A stretch of 64,000 bases of DNA from a virus, in IMG/VR virus record IMGVR_UViG_3300045971_000438, positions 62,001-126,000 of that record. One strand, 5' to 3'. A program made the position numbers and the translations under genes. Under the pieces are notes generated by a model. The model ran no database searches. It saw only the letters and a list, made by a program, of their open reading frames with translations, and was not told the origin of the DNA. Below, piece after piece: positions 46,401-55,264 of the stretch; the stretch's first letter is position 1; the number at the start of each line of letters is the position of its first letter.

Positions 46401-49400
46401 TGCTCCATTTGTATCCGCTGTTAAAGGTTTTGCTGATTTTGGCGACACTATGAAAATGGTTCAAGCTGTTTCTGAATCTACAGATGCTAAATTACAGGCT
46501 TTAACTGAGACTACTTTACAATTAACTTCTGCATCACGTTTTGATCCTAAATCTGCATCAGAAGGTTTACTTGAACTTGCTAGAGCAGGTTATTCTGCAA
46601 ATGAAGCTATAGCAGCATTGCCTATTGTCTTGCGTATGGCACAAGCTGGAGCACTTGCAGTAGGTGAATCTGCTGTTATTACTTCACATTTAATGAATAC
46701 ATTTCAATTAGGAATTGAAGAGACAGGTAAAGTAACAGATATTTTAGTTAAGGCCGCAAATGAATCTACAGCCAATGTTTCAGATTTAGGTCATGCTTTT
46801 ACTTATGTAGGTGCTTTAGCTAAAGGTTTTGGAGTTTCAATGGAAGAAACTGTGGGAGCTATTGGTGCAATGGCTAATATGGGTTTTACCGGGTGTTATG
46901 ATGACCAAACTGAAATTTTAACTAGAACTAGAGGATTTCAATTATTTAAAGATTTAATTCCAAATGAAGAAGTAATGACCATTAACAAAGATACTTTGGT
47001 TATGGAATGGCAGGCTATAGAAGATCAAGTTTGGAGATATAGTCTTAATGATTCTCCTATGTTCCATATTAAGACAAAATCTTTAGATTTGAATGTTACA
47101 CCTAATCATCGTATGTTTATTGAAACATACGCGGGAATTCGTAAAATAGTTTTAGCTGAAGATTTTAAAGAAGGAAAGTTTTTTAGAGCTGGTGTTTGGG
47201 AAGGTGTAGCTAATCCAATTTTTGTGTTGCCAGGATTAGAGCAAAATAGATCATCTCATATTAAAGTAATTCCAGATTTAGAAGTTGATATGGTAGATTG
47301 GGTTAAATTTTTAGCTTGGTATCTATCAGAAGGATCTTTACATCATGATACTAAGGGTAATTACAGAATAAGAATTACACAGAGCAAAGAAGCTAATCCT
47401 GAAAAATGTAAGATATTAGAAGATCTTTTTGAAAGACTTCCTTTTCATTTTAATTCTGATGGTAGAATAAATTATGGTTGTTATAATCAACAACTCTATG
47501 TTGAATTAGAAAAATATGGTAAAGGTTTTGCCAATAAAATTATCCCACAATATGTTAAAGATTTACCAGCTTCATATTTACAAGAATTTTATGAAAGTTA
47601 TAAGTTAGGTGATGGTGATAAACAAGGAACTTTATATACATCTGGAAAACAGTTAGCTGAAGATTTATATGAAATAGTTGTTAAATCAGGTTACGCTGCA
47701 CAACTTAAATTATTATATTCTGCAGGGACTGAGACTTTTAGTAAATCTTGGGATAGATCTCATGTTGCAACTAAAGATGGTTATGCTATCTATGTTAGTA
47801 AACATCATATAACTCCTTGGGTTTCTTTATGGAGACAAGATAAAGTATTAGAAACAACTTCTAATAAAATAGGTTATGAAAATTATACGGGCTTTGTTTA
47901 CTGCGTAACGGTTCCAAATTCTATTGTTTTAGTAAGAAGAAATGGTAAGAGTGTTTTTTGTGGTAACTCCATGGCCGGGACTGCACTTCGTGGTATGTTA
48001 GAGCATTTGTTTAATCCAACTAAAGATGAAGCCAAATTAATGGATGAACTTGGAAAAAGAATTGGTGGTGTAGGTTTACAAATTAAAGATTCAGAAGGAA
48101 GTTTTATAGGGTTTGCTAATATTATTAGGCAATTAGAAAAAGCAGGTTTTACTTCTGCAGAAGCTTTGAGATTGTTTGGACAAAGAGCTGGCCCAGGTGT
48201 TGCAGCCATGATGAAATTGGGTTCTGCTGGTTTAGATGAATTTAATTCTAAGATGTATACGGCAGAAGGAACTGCTGGAGCTATGTCACAAATGATGGAG
48301 TCATCTTTACAAGGACGGTTTGAACTGATGACTAGAGCTATTCAGAGTTTTAGTATGGCTCTTGCTCAAAATTTAGAAGCTCCATTGAAGATGGCTGCGG
48401 ATGCAATAACTACTGTTGTTGTTGCTTTCCATAATTTTCATACGGCATTAGGGCCAGTTGCTCAAGTATTAGATACTATAGCGGCATCATTAGCAGGTTT
48501 TATGGCTGTTGCTGGATCAGCAACATTCGCATGGTTCTTGATGGTTGTTCCTGTTACTCAGTTTTTAGGGTTTGTAAGATTGTTAGTTGCTGTGATGGAA
48601 GTAGGTAAAACATCTTTATTGACTAATGCGGCTGCGGGTCAGGTTTTAGCTGCACAACAGATGGAACAGATTGCTGTTTTAACAGGAGTTACTATTCAGA
48701 CTAAAGCTGCTACTATTGTTACAGAATTAAATACTATAGCTAAAATTCAGAATAATGAAGCAACAATAGCTCAAGGTTTAGCTGAAATGAGAACTGCTTT
48801 AATGGCTCAAGGTCTTACTACTGCTCAAATAGAACAGACTATGGCTATGACAGCAAATAGTATTGCTATGGCTAGAGATTCTGAAGCTGCTCTGTTGTTA
48901 GCTAAGAATACCGCTATTGCTGATCTAGCTAATAGAGGATTTTTTGCTACATTGGGTGCTTTTGGTAAGATGATGTTAAGTCAACTTGCATCAGGTTTAG
49001 CTGCTCTTGGGACTTATGTTATAAATGCAGTTAAATCTATATATACTCTTGTTGTGGCTCAGGGGGTTTTAGGAACTGCAAGTATAGGTTTATCTGGAAT
49101 ACTTACTTATTTACAGGCAGCCCTCATTCGTGTAAGTGTTGCTGCTACTACTGCTTGGACAGCTTTAATGGGACCTATAGGAATTGGAATAGCTGCATTA
49201 GCTCTTTTAGGTGCTGCTATTTATGGAATTTATCTGTCAATGACAGAAGTTGAACGTGCCAAAGAAGATGCACTAAAATTTGATAAAGAGTCAGAATCAA
49301 TTAAGAAATATGCAGGTGATATTAAAGATGCTAAAGCTGAATTAAAAGATTTACTAGTAACTAGATTAGAAGGTGAAATTGAAACTCCTAATATAGTTTT

Positions 49401-52400
49401 AGATAAAAGTAATATTGAAAAAACAATTCAACAATTTGCTAAATTAGAACAAGATGCACTTAAACATGGTAATACTGACATTGCTCTTGAATACAAATTT
49501 AATTTAGAAACTAATTCACAAGATGTTGCTCTTAGATTTAAGGATCAATTAATACCTATTATAGAGGCAGGTAAAGCTTTACCAGCAGGTATTAAACAAG
49601 TAATGGATGCATACGATACATCTGCAATAGATTCTAAAGCAGAAATTTTGGATAAATCACTTAAAAATTTTGGAATAATTCTTACTGATGGAGTAAAGAC
49701 TCAAGGTATTTTAATTACTGCATTTCATAAACTTTTTAATATTCCTATTACTTTAGATTCTGGACAACAACAAAAGTTAGTTGAAGTTATAGATCAAAAT
49801 AAGTTAATGTTTTCAAAATGGTATGAAAGTCAGAAACAGACCGTTGAAGATTTTAGTAATCTTAAAACAGCAGAAGTGCTTAGAAAATATTGGATTGATA
49901 TTTACGGAAGCTCTAGTTCTATTCCAAAAACAGTAGTAGAAGAAACAAAAAGCTCTTTAACAGTATTAGTAGAAGAAATAAGAAATACTGAAGCTAAGTT
50001 AAAAAATCATAAACCTTTACAAGTGTCTTTAGTTAATTTGGCTAAAAATTCTGATGATTTTAAAGCTGGATTAGTAGAATTTGATAATGGATATGATGAA
50101 GCTACTAAGAAAATGGCAGACAAATTTAAAACAGGTTTTGATGCTGCGGGTAAGTATCTTACAGAGTTTACTGCTATAAATTCGGAAGCATCTAAAGATC
50201 AAATAAGAACTTTAGAAAGTGCCAGTACTGAACGTTTGGCACTTGCTAAGAAAGATGCGGATATGACTGGTACTTTTGAAGTTCTTACTTCTCAAGAATT
50301 AAGAAAGACAACCACTGAAAAGACTAAAATACTTATTGATGGACTTAAAATAATAGAAGATGTTAAAAAGAGTATGATGGATTCATCACAAGGACTTGGC
50401 CCAGAACTTAAAATAGAAGCTGAAAAAGGTTTTATTGAAGTATTAGGTCAAGAAAAAACTGTGTATCAAGATTCGGTAGCTTCTATGATTGCTGAATCTG
50501 CTAAATTAGCAGATATTATTAATGGTTTAGAAAAAAATTATAGAACGTTTCATGAAAGTATTTTAGCTTCTCAGGTTAAACTTACGAAAGATGCTTGTGA
50601 AACTGATCTTACAACAGAGTCTGCTAGTTTAGAAGCTAAAAAGAAAATAGATGAGGCTAAATTAGCTTTTACAGCCGGAAATTATGCTGATGAATTTAAA
50701 TTGGCTCAAGAAGCTAAAGCAAAATTAGATGCTATAGATGCTACTACTGTTCAATCTTTTAGTACACAAGAAAAAAAGCAAATTTTTGACCAATATACAG
50801 AAATAGATAAATTAGCAAAACAAAGTGCAGACACATCTATTGCTAAACATAAGGAAGAACAAGATGCATTACAAAAAGCCATAGGAGAAACTAATAAAGT
50901 CATTCAATCTATGTCTGTTAATATGAGTCAAGTTGGAACTAGCATTGAAGGTAGTGTTAATAAGATGACTGAAGCTGTTAATAATTTACTTACAGCTCTT
51001 GCAGAAGTAGCTAAAGCAAAAGGTTTTGATATAAATCCAGCTACTCATGCTCTTACATTAGATGATGATTTAAAAAAATTACAAGCATCTCTTAGAGTTG
51101 CAGAAGTTATTAGAAATAAGTTAGTTGATATTACTAAGATTTTTGATGAAACAGGTAAACTAACAGGAGAACAGGAATCGTTAGAATATTTAAAAACATT
51201 AGATAATGCTTTTACTGATCTTCATAAAGCATCTATTAATGTTTTTGAAGAATTTAAGAAAGAAGGGGAAGATTTTAATTTACAGCCAGCAACAACATCT
51301 TTGGATATTTTTAAAAACAAGTTAGGTGAGAATAAAAAAGCACAGGAAGATTTATTAATTATACTTCGTACAACTGCTAATGAACCTGGTATTTCACCAC
51401 AAATGAAAACAGGTATAGAAGCTCAAATAGCAGAAGTTGAAAAATTTAAAAATGTAATTACTAATGATTTAAATACTCTTAGTCTTTTAGATCCATCAAA
51501 ATTTGACCAAGATAAAGAAAAATTTAGAGCTATTTTAGATGCTATAAGAATAGATTTTACTAAGTTTACAGAACATACTTATGTTGTTAATGTAGATGTT
51601 GCTGATAATCTTTTAGTTGCTGGTTTAGATAGAATAAAAGCAAAATTAAAGACTGTTGTCAGTACTCAAGATTTAATAGGTTATAAAGATGAATTAACTG
51701 CTCTACTTCAACAGTCTGTAGATCAAGGATTAAATCCTACTTTAATAAAAAGTACAAGAACTCTTCTTAATGTTGTTAAAGAAACTATTTCTACTATGGC
51801 AGGTATTGAACCTAAAATTGGAAAAAGTCCTAATCCTACCAAAGTTAATGTTGAAAAACAGGCACAACCAATAGATACTGTAGAAAATACTAATAAAAAT
51901 ATCGTTGCTATTAAAGAAGAAAATGATGTTTACACTAAAAATAGACTTGCTATTCAAGGATCAATTGATACAAGTAAACAAATTGCTGGTTTAGAAATTA
52001 AAAATACTGATGCTGTTAAAGAAGAAACAAAAGCTGTAGATGAATTATCTCAAGCTCAATTGAATAATAGAAAGATTAAAGAAGATTTAGCTAAAGTAGA
52101 AAGAGGTACAAGTACTGAAGGTAATAAAAACTATTCGTGGATGAAACCTGTTATAGAACAGACTCAAATATTTGAGGATGTTTGGAATGGCATGACTAAA
52201 AGTGTTGAAACTTTCTCAAAACAAGATTTTAAAATTGATTTAGATTTAACTGATATAAAAAATACAGAAGATGCAGAAGATAAAGTTAAACAAATAGAAG
52301 AAGGATTAAGATTAGTTGCCAAGGCTAAAGAAGAAGTTAATGGTAAAAAAATGGATCCAGAAAATCTTAAAGCTTATGCTGATAGACTAACTGATTTAGA

Positions 52401-53061
52401 AACAGCCTACACTGATGCTTTATCTAAATTAGATAAACCTTTAACTCCTGAAGTTAAGGCTACTTCTTTAAATGAAACCACTTTTAGCTTAGAAAATATG
52501 GTTAATATGCTCAATTCTTTGAAGTCTGAACAAGTAGGCATACCTGTAGAAGTTTTTGATAAAGCAACTAGTGTTGTAGAAAGTATCCAAGCTAGTGTGG
52601 ATCAATTACACGGTAAAACTTTAGATATTATAGTGAATAAAGTATCAGGAAATAGTATTGGTGGATTAATTAGCTATTTTACTGAAGGTGGTAATGTTTT
52701 TAATAGACCAAGTTATTCGGTAGTACCAGGTTCAGGGGATGGTGATAAAGTGCCAGCCATGCTTGAGGCTAATGAATTTGTTTTACGAAAATCATCTGTA
52801 CAAAAATTTGGTGTACCTTTCTTGAATAATATTAATGCGGGTATTTTGAAACTTCAATCAGGTGGATTGGTTTCTGGATTTGATCTTAATTCTATACAAG
52901 GTTTAAATGATAGTTCTTTTAATAAAGGAAAAGATGGTAAAATTCTTGACGAAGTTAATGTTAATTTACAAGTAGGTAACCATCCAGTTCCTTTTGTAAT
53001 GAAATCTAATAGAGAAACAGCTAATGAATTATTAGCCGTTCTTAAAAATGTGGGGTTGTAA
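43429..53061 (+). CDS. Tape measure protein containing an intein
   Basis: 3210 residues before splicing. The N-terminal 900 residues are helical heptad-like and Ser/Thr/Lys-rich (TLNSSINIQVTADTTKATES). A phage minor tail/TMP core starts near residue 975 (SVMDFEKGLVSLEDELVRLR, then FADFGDTMKMVQAVSESTDA, AQAGALAVGESAVITSHLM, and ETVGAIGAMANMGFTG). An intein occupies 1156-1513, after which SMAGTALRGMLEHLF resumes. Hydrophobic segments near 1690-1960 fit membrane insertion. C-terminus GGLISYFTEGGNVFNRPSYS, VPAMLEANEFVLRKSSVQKF is the usual end of such proteins. Without the intein 2852 residues remain, suggesting a tail of some 400 nm by the usual residue-per-length rule. Confidence 0.93.
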   Translation: MSDTLNSSINIQVTADTTKATESLTALLSSLQKSLDAFNKFPGQAEIAVNTISASFGKVKTSVESALEPLKKLEGMFKSVSENSGIKTSSVKIVDDAQVTKEIGSIRSLVGTIDSAKEKIATLGSGDSLSAFNTKLDLSATKATTLGNYLKNAVTQGSELRTIISAEVGLGVKPNTMSAWATLNQNVRDYISNIIRANSTTNEGANALVNQQKLLNINKGIIDSNISSLSKTDATYSQISTTVSGLLSLHFKLLETETKQFNNEAEISTALAARAGIIKTLGQLQSELAIKQNSSFVNPGDAAKVNELVAQVNQLGLAIRAPISALKSFSDDIKNTASAASDTSLNIKSLSLSLQNYANLKVPEDSLGFKQLMSRLTALRNEINKTSISLDDLAKNPVLSKELKLEVGIQQAGIGILLEQLNTIEQGFIKDADAAKLDVAAKAKLDVANRTVVESGTKLIDVLTKQKEALVKVSEGIIKTDSGTFISSNLAVSRDAVIKSMADIEATALKSSEQINLILKSIGANVSFENLAQLKSVLGNLKIDSSASEGLKVLIQLTEQYSSIQKELALQSKASVFTIPVGSVQQFSQFTRQIRDLDSQFSQLGVNINHVMSGDVPVELFNKMSNAAKNSSMSIRASMVNVETILKQVKDSFGQSLAGGIGMTATFDTSQATSALKSLLTTLTTVKEQIDKLGQNSTMLDPLIDKLTTFTSELSLPIERIKALEEIQNLLKTSSLGVTQVLVSFKEQLSTIFISNSLKELPKQFEDISLQIKGLIQETELLNQISSKSNKKGSYVDYQMELLQLKELNKDSLEASKSVDILIKNLMSIGKTPAGKQQIFTELQNQVNGLKVAFEQKFDVKIDMTNAESAFKTIIEQYILLKDKIQSNTVKIKMDTAQVTEAAKSTSISGDAIFQATGLHNTMRALTEEGSLLSKGIRNYFTSIADGLKIGKASVMDFEKGLVSLEDELVRLRSGVVTWSMGIMMMGQAVFAPFVSAVKGFADFGDTMKMVQAVSESTDAKLQALTETTLQLTSASRFDPKSASEGLLELARAGYSANEAIAALPIVLRMAQAGALAVGESAVITSHLMNTFQLGIEETGKVTDILVKAANESTANVSDLGHAFTYVGALAKGFGVSMEETVGAIGAMANMGFTGCYDDQTEILTRTRGFQLFKDLIPNEEVMTINKDTLVMEWQAIEDQVWRYSLNDSPMFHIKTKSLDLNVTPNHRMFIETYAGIRKIVLAEDFKEGKFFRAGVWEGVANPIFVLPGLEQNRSSHIKVIPDLEVDMVDWVKFLAWYLSEGSLHHDTKGNYRIRITQSKEANPEKCKILEDLFERLPFHFNSDGRINYGCYNQQLYVELEKYGKGFANKIIPQYVKDLPASYLQEFYESYKLGDGDKQGTLYTSGKQLAEDLYEIVVKSGYAAQLKLLYSAGTETFSKSWDRSHVATKDGYAIYVSKHHITPWVSLWRQDKVLETTSNKIGYENYTGFVYCVTVPNSIVLVRRNGKSVFCGNSMAGTALRGMLEHLFNPTKDEAKLMDELGKRIGGVGLQIKDSEGSFIGFANIIRQLEKAGFTSAEALRLFGQRAGPGVAAMMKLGSAGLDEFNSKMYTAEGTAGAMSQMMESSLQGRFELMTRAIQSFSMALAQNLEAPLKMAADAITTVVVAFHNFHTALGPVAQVLDTIAASLAGFMAVAGSATFAWFLMVVPVTQFLGFVRLLVAVMEVGKTSLLTNAAAGQVLAAQQMEQIAVLTGVTIQTKAATIVTELNTIAKIQNNEATIAQGLAEMRTALMAQGLTTAQIEQTMAMTANSIAMARDSEAALLLAKNTAIADLANRGFFATLGAFGKMMLSQLASGLAALGTYVINAVKSIYTLVVAQGVLGTASIGLSGILTYLQAALIRVSVAATTAWTALMGPIGIGIAALALLGAAIYGIYLSMTEVERAKEDALKFDKESESIKKYAGDIKDAKAELKDLLVTRLEGEIETPNIVLDKSNIEKTIQQFAKLEQDALKHGNTDIALEYKFNLETNSQDVALRFKDQLIPIIEAGKALPAGIKQVMDAYDTSAIDSKAEILDKSLKNFGIILTDGVKTQGILITAFHKLFNIPITLDSGQQQKLVEVIDQNKLMFSKWYESQKQTVEDFSNLKTAEVLRKYWIDIYGSSSSIPKTVVEETKSSLTVLVEEIRNTEAKLKNHKPLQVSLVNLAKNSDDFKAGLVEFDNGYDEATKKMADKFKTGFDAAGKYLTEFTAINSEASKDQIRTLESASTERLALAKKDADMTGTFEVLTSQELRKTTTEKTKILIDGLKIIEDVKKSMMDSSQGLGPELKIEAEKGFIEVLGQEKTVYQDSVASMIAESAKLADIINGLEKNYRTFHESILASQVKLTKDACETDLTTESASLEAKKKIDEAKLAFTAGNYADEFKLAQEAKAKLDAIDATTVQSFSTQEKKQIFDQYTEIDKLAKQSADTSIAKHKEEQDALQKAIGETNKVIQSMSVNMSQVGTSIEGSVNKMTEAVNNLLTALAEVAKAKGFDINPATHALTLDDDLKKLQASLRVAEVIRNKLVDITKIFDETGKLTGEQESLEYLKTLDNAFTDLHKASINVFEEFKKEGEDFNLQPATTSLDIFKNKLGENKKAQEDLLIILRTTANEPGISPQMKTGIEAQIAEVEKFKNVITNDLNTLSLLDPSKFDQDKEKFRAILDAIRIDFTKFTEHTYVVNVDVADNLLVAGLDRIKAKLKTVVSTQDLIGYKDELTALLQQSVDQGLNPTLIKSTRTLLNVVKETISTMAGIEPKIGKSPNPTKVNVEKQAQPIDTVENTNKNIVAIKEENDVYTKNRLAIQGSIDTSKQIAGLEIKNTDAVKEETKAVDELSQAQLNNRKIKEDLAKVERGTSTEGNKNYSWMKPVIEQTQIFEDVWNGMTKSVETFSKQDFKIDLDLTDIKNTEDAEDKVKQIEEGLRLVAKAKEEVNGKKMDPENLKAYADRLTDLETAYTDALSKLDKPLTPEVKATSLNETTFSLENMVNMLNSLKSEQVGIPVEVFDKATSVVESIQASVDQLHGKTLDIIVNKVSGNSIGGLISYFTEGGNVFNRPSYSVVPGSGDGDKVPAMLEANEFVLRKSSVQKFGVPFLNNINAGILKLQSGGLVSGFDLNSIQGLNDSSFNKGKDGKILDEVNVNLQVGNHPVPFVMKSNRETANELLAVLKNVGL
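46894..47967 (+). other. LAGLIDADG intein in the tape measure protein (358 residues)
   Basis: Cys1 (TGT 46894; CYDDQTEILTRTRGFQLFKD), block B LNVTPNHRMFI (T-x-x-H), LAGLIDADG motifs WVKFLAWYLSEGS and LQEFYESYKLGDGD, C-terminal VYCVTVPNSIVLVRRNGKSV, FCGN, then Ser+1. It ends Gly-Asn, like the reductase cis-intein. Inserted in the conserved ANMGFTG/SMAGTAL helix of TMP. Confidence 0.92.
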
Positions 53062-53064
53062 GTA

Positions 53065-53454
53065 ATGGCGGAAGCATTTGTAGTTAAAATTGGGTCGTTG
53101 ATTCTAAACCCTGAGATTGTCTGGGAAGACAAATCTAAATGGGTACCTATATATCAGGGCAGCGCACTTACATTGGGTGGTAAAACTATTATTCAGGCTA
53201 TAGCCGCTGTTAATGGTAGGCCGGTGACTCTTACAGCAACACAGACTCAAGGTTGGCTGACGCTAACCCAAGTAAATGCTCTATTAGTAATGGCGGCTGT
53301 GCCTGGGGCTGTTTATGTTTTTCAGTATGGATCATTCACTACCAATGTGATGTTTAGGAGTCACGAACCACCCGCTGTTGAAATGACTCCTTTAGTAGAT
53401 GGAGCAGAACCCTGTACCTATCATTCAGGTACTATTAAGTTGATAACGATATAA
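53065..53454 (+). CDS. Tail protein (tail-tip region)
   Basis: 129 residues. FVVKIGSLILNPEIVWEDKS, KWVPIYQGSALTLGGKTIIQ, LTLTQVNALLVMAAVPGAVY, with the W-x-x-x-x-L-x-x-x-L arrangement of a small tail protein common after tape measure genes in this phage type. The exact role is unknown. It is followed by a 63-bp gap with a promoter-like TATAAT. Confidence 0.65.
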   Translation: MAEAFVVKIGSLILNPEIVWEDKSKWVPIYQGSALTLGGKTIIQAIAAVNGRPVTLTATQTQGWLTLTQVNALLVMAAVPGAVYVFQYGSFTTNVMFRSHEPPAVEMTPLVDGAEPCTYHSGTIKLITI

Positions 53455-53479
53455 CCTGTTATTTTAAATTGTAAAAGTA

Positions 53480-53485
53480 TATAAT
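53480..53485 (+). promoter_or_regulatory. Possible promoter for the third endonuclease gene
   Basis: TATAAT (53480-53485) 33 bases before ATG 53518; the -35 region (TGTTAT) is poor. Confidence 0.4.
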
Positions 53486-53517
53486 ATACATTTACTTAAA
53501 ATACAATAGGTTATATT

Positions 53518-54246
53518 ATGAAGATAGGCGATATTTTTCAAACAAACACATCTGGTTTTTGTACTGTTATAGAGTATAAAGATTGTAAAAATGTAAGAGT
53601 TAGATTTGAAGATGGAACTGAAATAACTTGTCAGGCAGGTAATTTAAGAAATGGTTTAGTTAAAGATCCAAGTCTTAAGTTTTGTAGTATTGGTTTTATT
53701 GGAGTTGGAATTTATTCTTATACATCACATAAAAGAATTTATATGGTTTGGATTGAGATGTTAAAAAGATGTTATGACGAAGGTACTCAATTAAATAATC
53801 GATCTTATATCGGTTGTACTGTTTGTGAAAAATGGTTTAATTTTCAAAATTTTGCCCATGATTACTTGTTGATGATAGGTTCAGATCTAAATTGGGAACT
53901 GGATAAAGATATATTATTTAAAGGAAATAAATTATATTCACCAGAAACGTGTTGTTTAGTTCCATCTCAAATAAATAAACTTTTAACAAAAAGTGATGCT
54001 AGTAGAGGTGAATTTCATATTGGAGTTTTTTATGATGAACGTTATATAAAACCATATTTGGCTCATTGTAGTATTAAAGGAAAACAAGAGTATCTTGGAT
54101 CTTATAAAACAGAACATGAAGCACATCAAGCTTACAAAATAGCTAAAGAAACTGAAATCAAAAGACTAGCCAATGTTTATAAAGACCAATTAGATAGAAG
54201 AGTATATATTGCTCTAATGAATTACGAAGTTGAAATAACAGATTAA
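53518..54246 (+). CDS. HNH-like homing endonuclease with AP2-like C-terminus, paralogue 3
   Basis: 242 residues. DIFQTNTSGFCTVIEYKDCK, RIYMVWIEMLKRCYDEGTQL, YIGCTVCEKWFNFQNFAHDY, LNWELDKDILFKGNKLYSPE, and the AP2-like HIGVFYDERYIKPYLAHCSI, then EYLGSYKTEHEAHQAYKIAK. Ends MNYEVEITD. Inserted between tail-tip genes. The three copies differ at many positions, so they are not recent duplications. Confidence 0.78.
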   Translation: MKIGDIFQTNTSGFCTVIEYKDCKNVRVRFEDGTEITCQAGNLRNGLVKDPSLKFCSIGFIGVGIYSYTSHKRIYMVWIEMLKRCYDEGTQLNNRSYIGCTVCEKWFNFQNFAHDYLLMIGSDLNWELDKDILFKGNKLYSPETCCLVPSQINKLLTKSDASRGEFHIGVFYDERYIKPYLAHCSIKGKQEYLGSYKTEHEAHQAYKIAKETEIKRLANVYKDQLDRRVYIALMNYEVEITD

Positions 54247-54259
54247 GAGGAATAAAACA

Positions 54260-55264
54260 ATGTCAATTGAAAGATCTAACATAAAGTACTACAAATCACT
54301 TGTTTATGATGATGGGGTAGGTAGTGGTGGTCGAAGGAGTAATACCCAGATAACATCTGGATCTTCAAACCAATTATTCCCTGTAATAACAAGTGCAGAA
54401 CGATCTGCGGGATCAATAAAGTTTCGTAAAATCTTCGTTCAAGTGGAAACGTATCAAAATTTACCTTTAATTGATGCAAAGGTTTATATAGAAAGTCCCA
54501 CCCAGGCTCAAGACATGGTGTTTTTCGCTCCAGGTACAGCTACCAATATTAAATCAGGTTTAACAGGTAGTGAACGGTTTTATGGATGTGGTTATTTAAA
54601 TGCTAATGTTGCTTTAGATGCAACTGTATTAACAGTTAGAGTTGAAGATGGTACTATTCCATTGTTTGTAAGTGGCGATTTAGTTAGGATTAGTAATAAA
54701 TCTAATCTTGATGATACTACCTCAGGTACTACAGAAGAATATGTAACCATTACTGGAACTCCATCTGTAGTAGGAAGCGTAGTTACATTTAGTCTTGTTA
54801 CAGGTGTTACTAATGCGTATTTGGCTGCTGATACAAGAGTTGCATCTGTTTATCAAGCGGGTAATGTTGATACCCGTTATAGTGATTTACTAGTTTCGTC
54901 TACTGATGGACTTTATGATGAAGTAAATTATCCTATAGAGTTGGCTTCTATTTCAACGATAACTCAGAATTGGACATTAACTTTTACTACTGCTAATTTA
55001 GTGACTGTGGTAGGTGACTCTATTGGATCTTTAGGTTCATTTTTGACTTTATCAGGAATATCACCTGTAAACGTGGCCTATTCTTCTGCTTATTTTACGT
55101 TGCCTGCTGCTGCATTTAGTGGAACTTTTGTGGCTAATGACGTTATCACTTTTAAGACTTATGCTCAATTTATTCCTTTATGGTTCAAAAGAATAGTTCC
55201 TATAGGTACAGCTACTTTTACAGGTAATAAATTTGTTGTGGTGGTTGAAGGCGAATCGGAATAA
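54260..55264 (+). CDS. Tail/baseplate protein of the SIKTSDIKYY type
   Basis: 334 residues. It opens SIERSNIKYYKSLVYDDGVG, GSGGRRSNTQITSGSSNQLF, PVITSAERSAGSIKFRKIFV, a start seen in tail proteins of some siphophages, followed by beta-rich segments. No catalytic motif. ATG follows AGAGGAATAAAAC. It abuts the next gene (ATAATG overlap). Confidence 0.65.
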   Translation: MSIERSNIKYYKSLVYDDGVGSGGRRSNTQITSGSSNQLFPVITSAERSAGSIKFRKIFVQVETYQNLPLIDAKVYIESPTQAQDMVFFAPGTATNIKSGLTGSERFYGCGYLNANVALDATVLTVRVEDGTIPLFVSGDLVRISNKSNLDDTTSGTTEEYVTITGTPSVVGSVVTFSLVTGVTNAYLAADTRVASVYQAGNVDTRYSDLLVSSTDGLYDEVNYPIELASISTITQNWTLTFTTANLVTVVGDSIGSLGSFLTLSGISPVNVAYSSAYFTLPAAAFSGTFVANDVITFKTYAQFIPLWFKRIVPIGTATFTGNKFVVVVEGESE

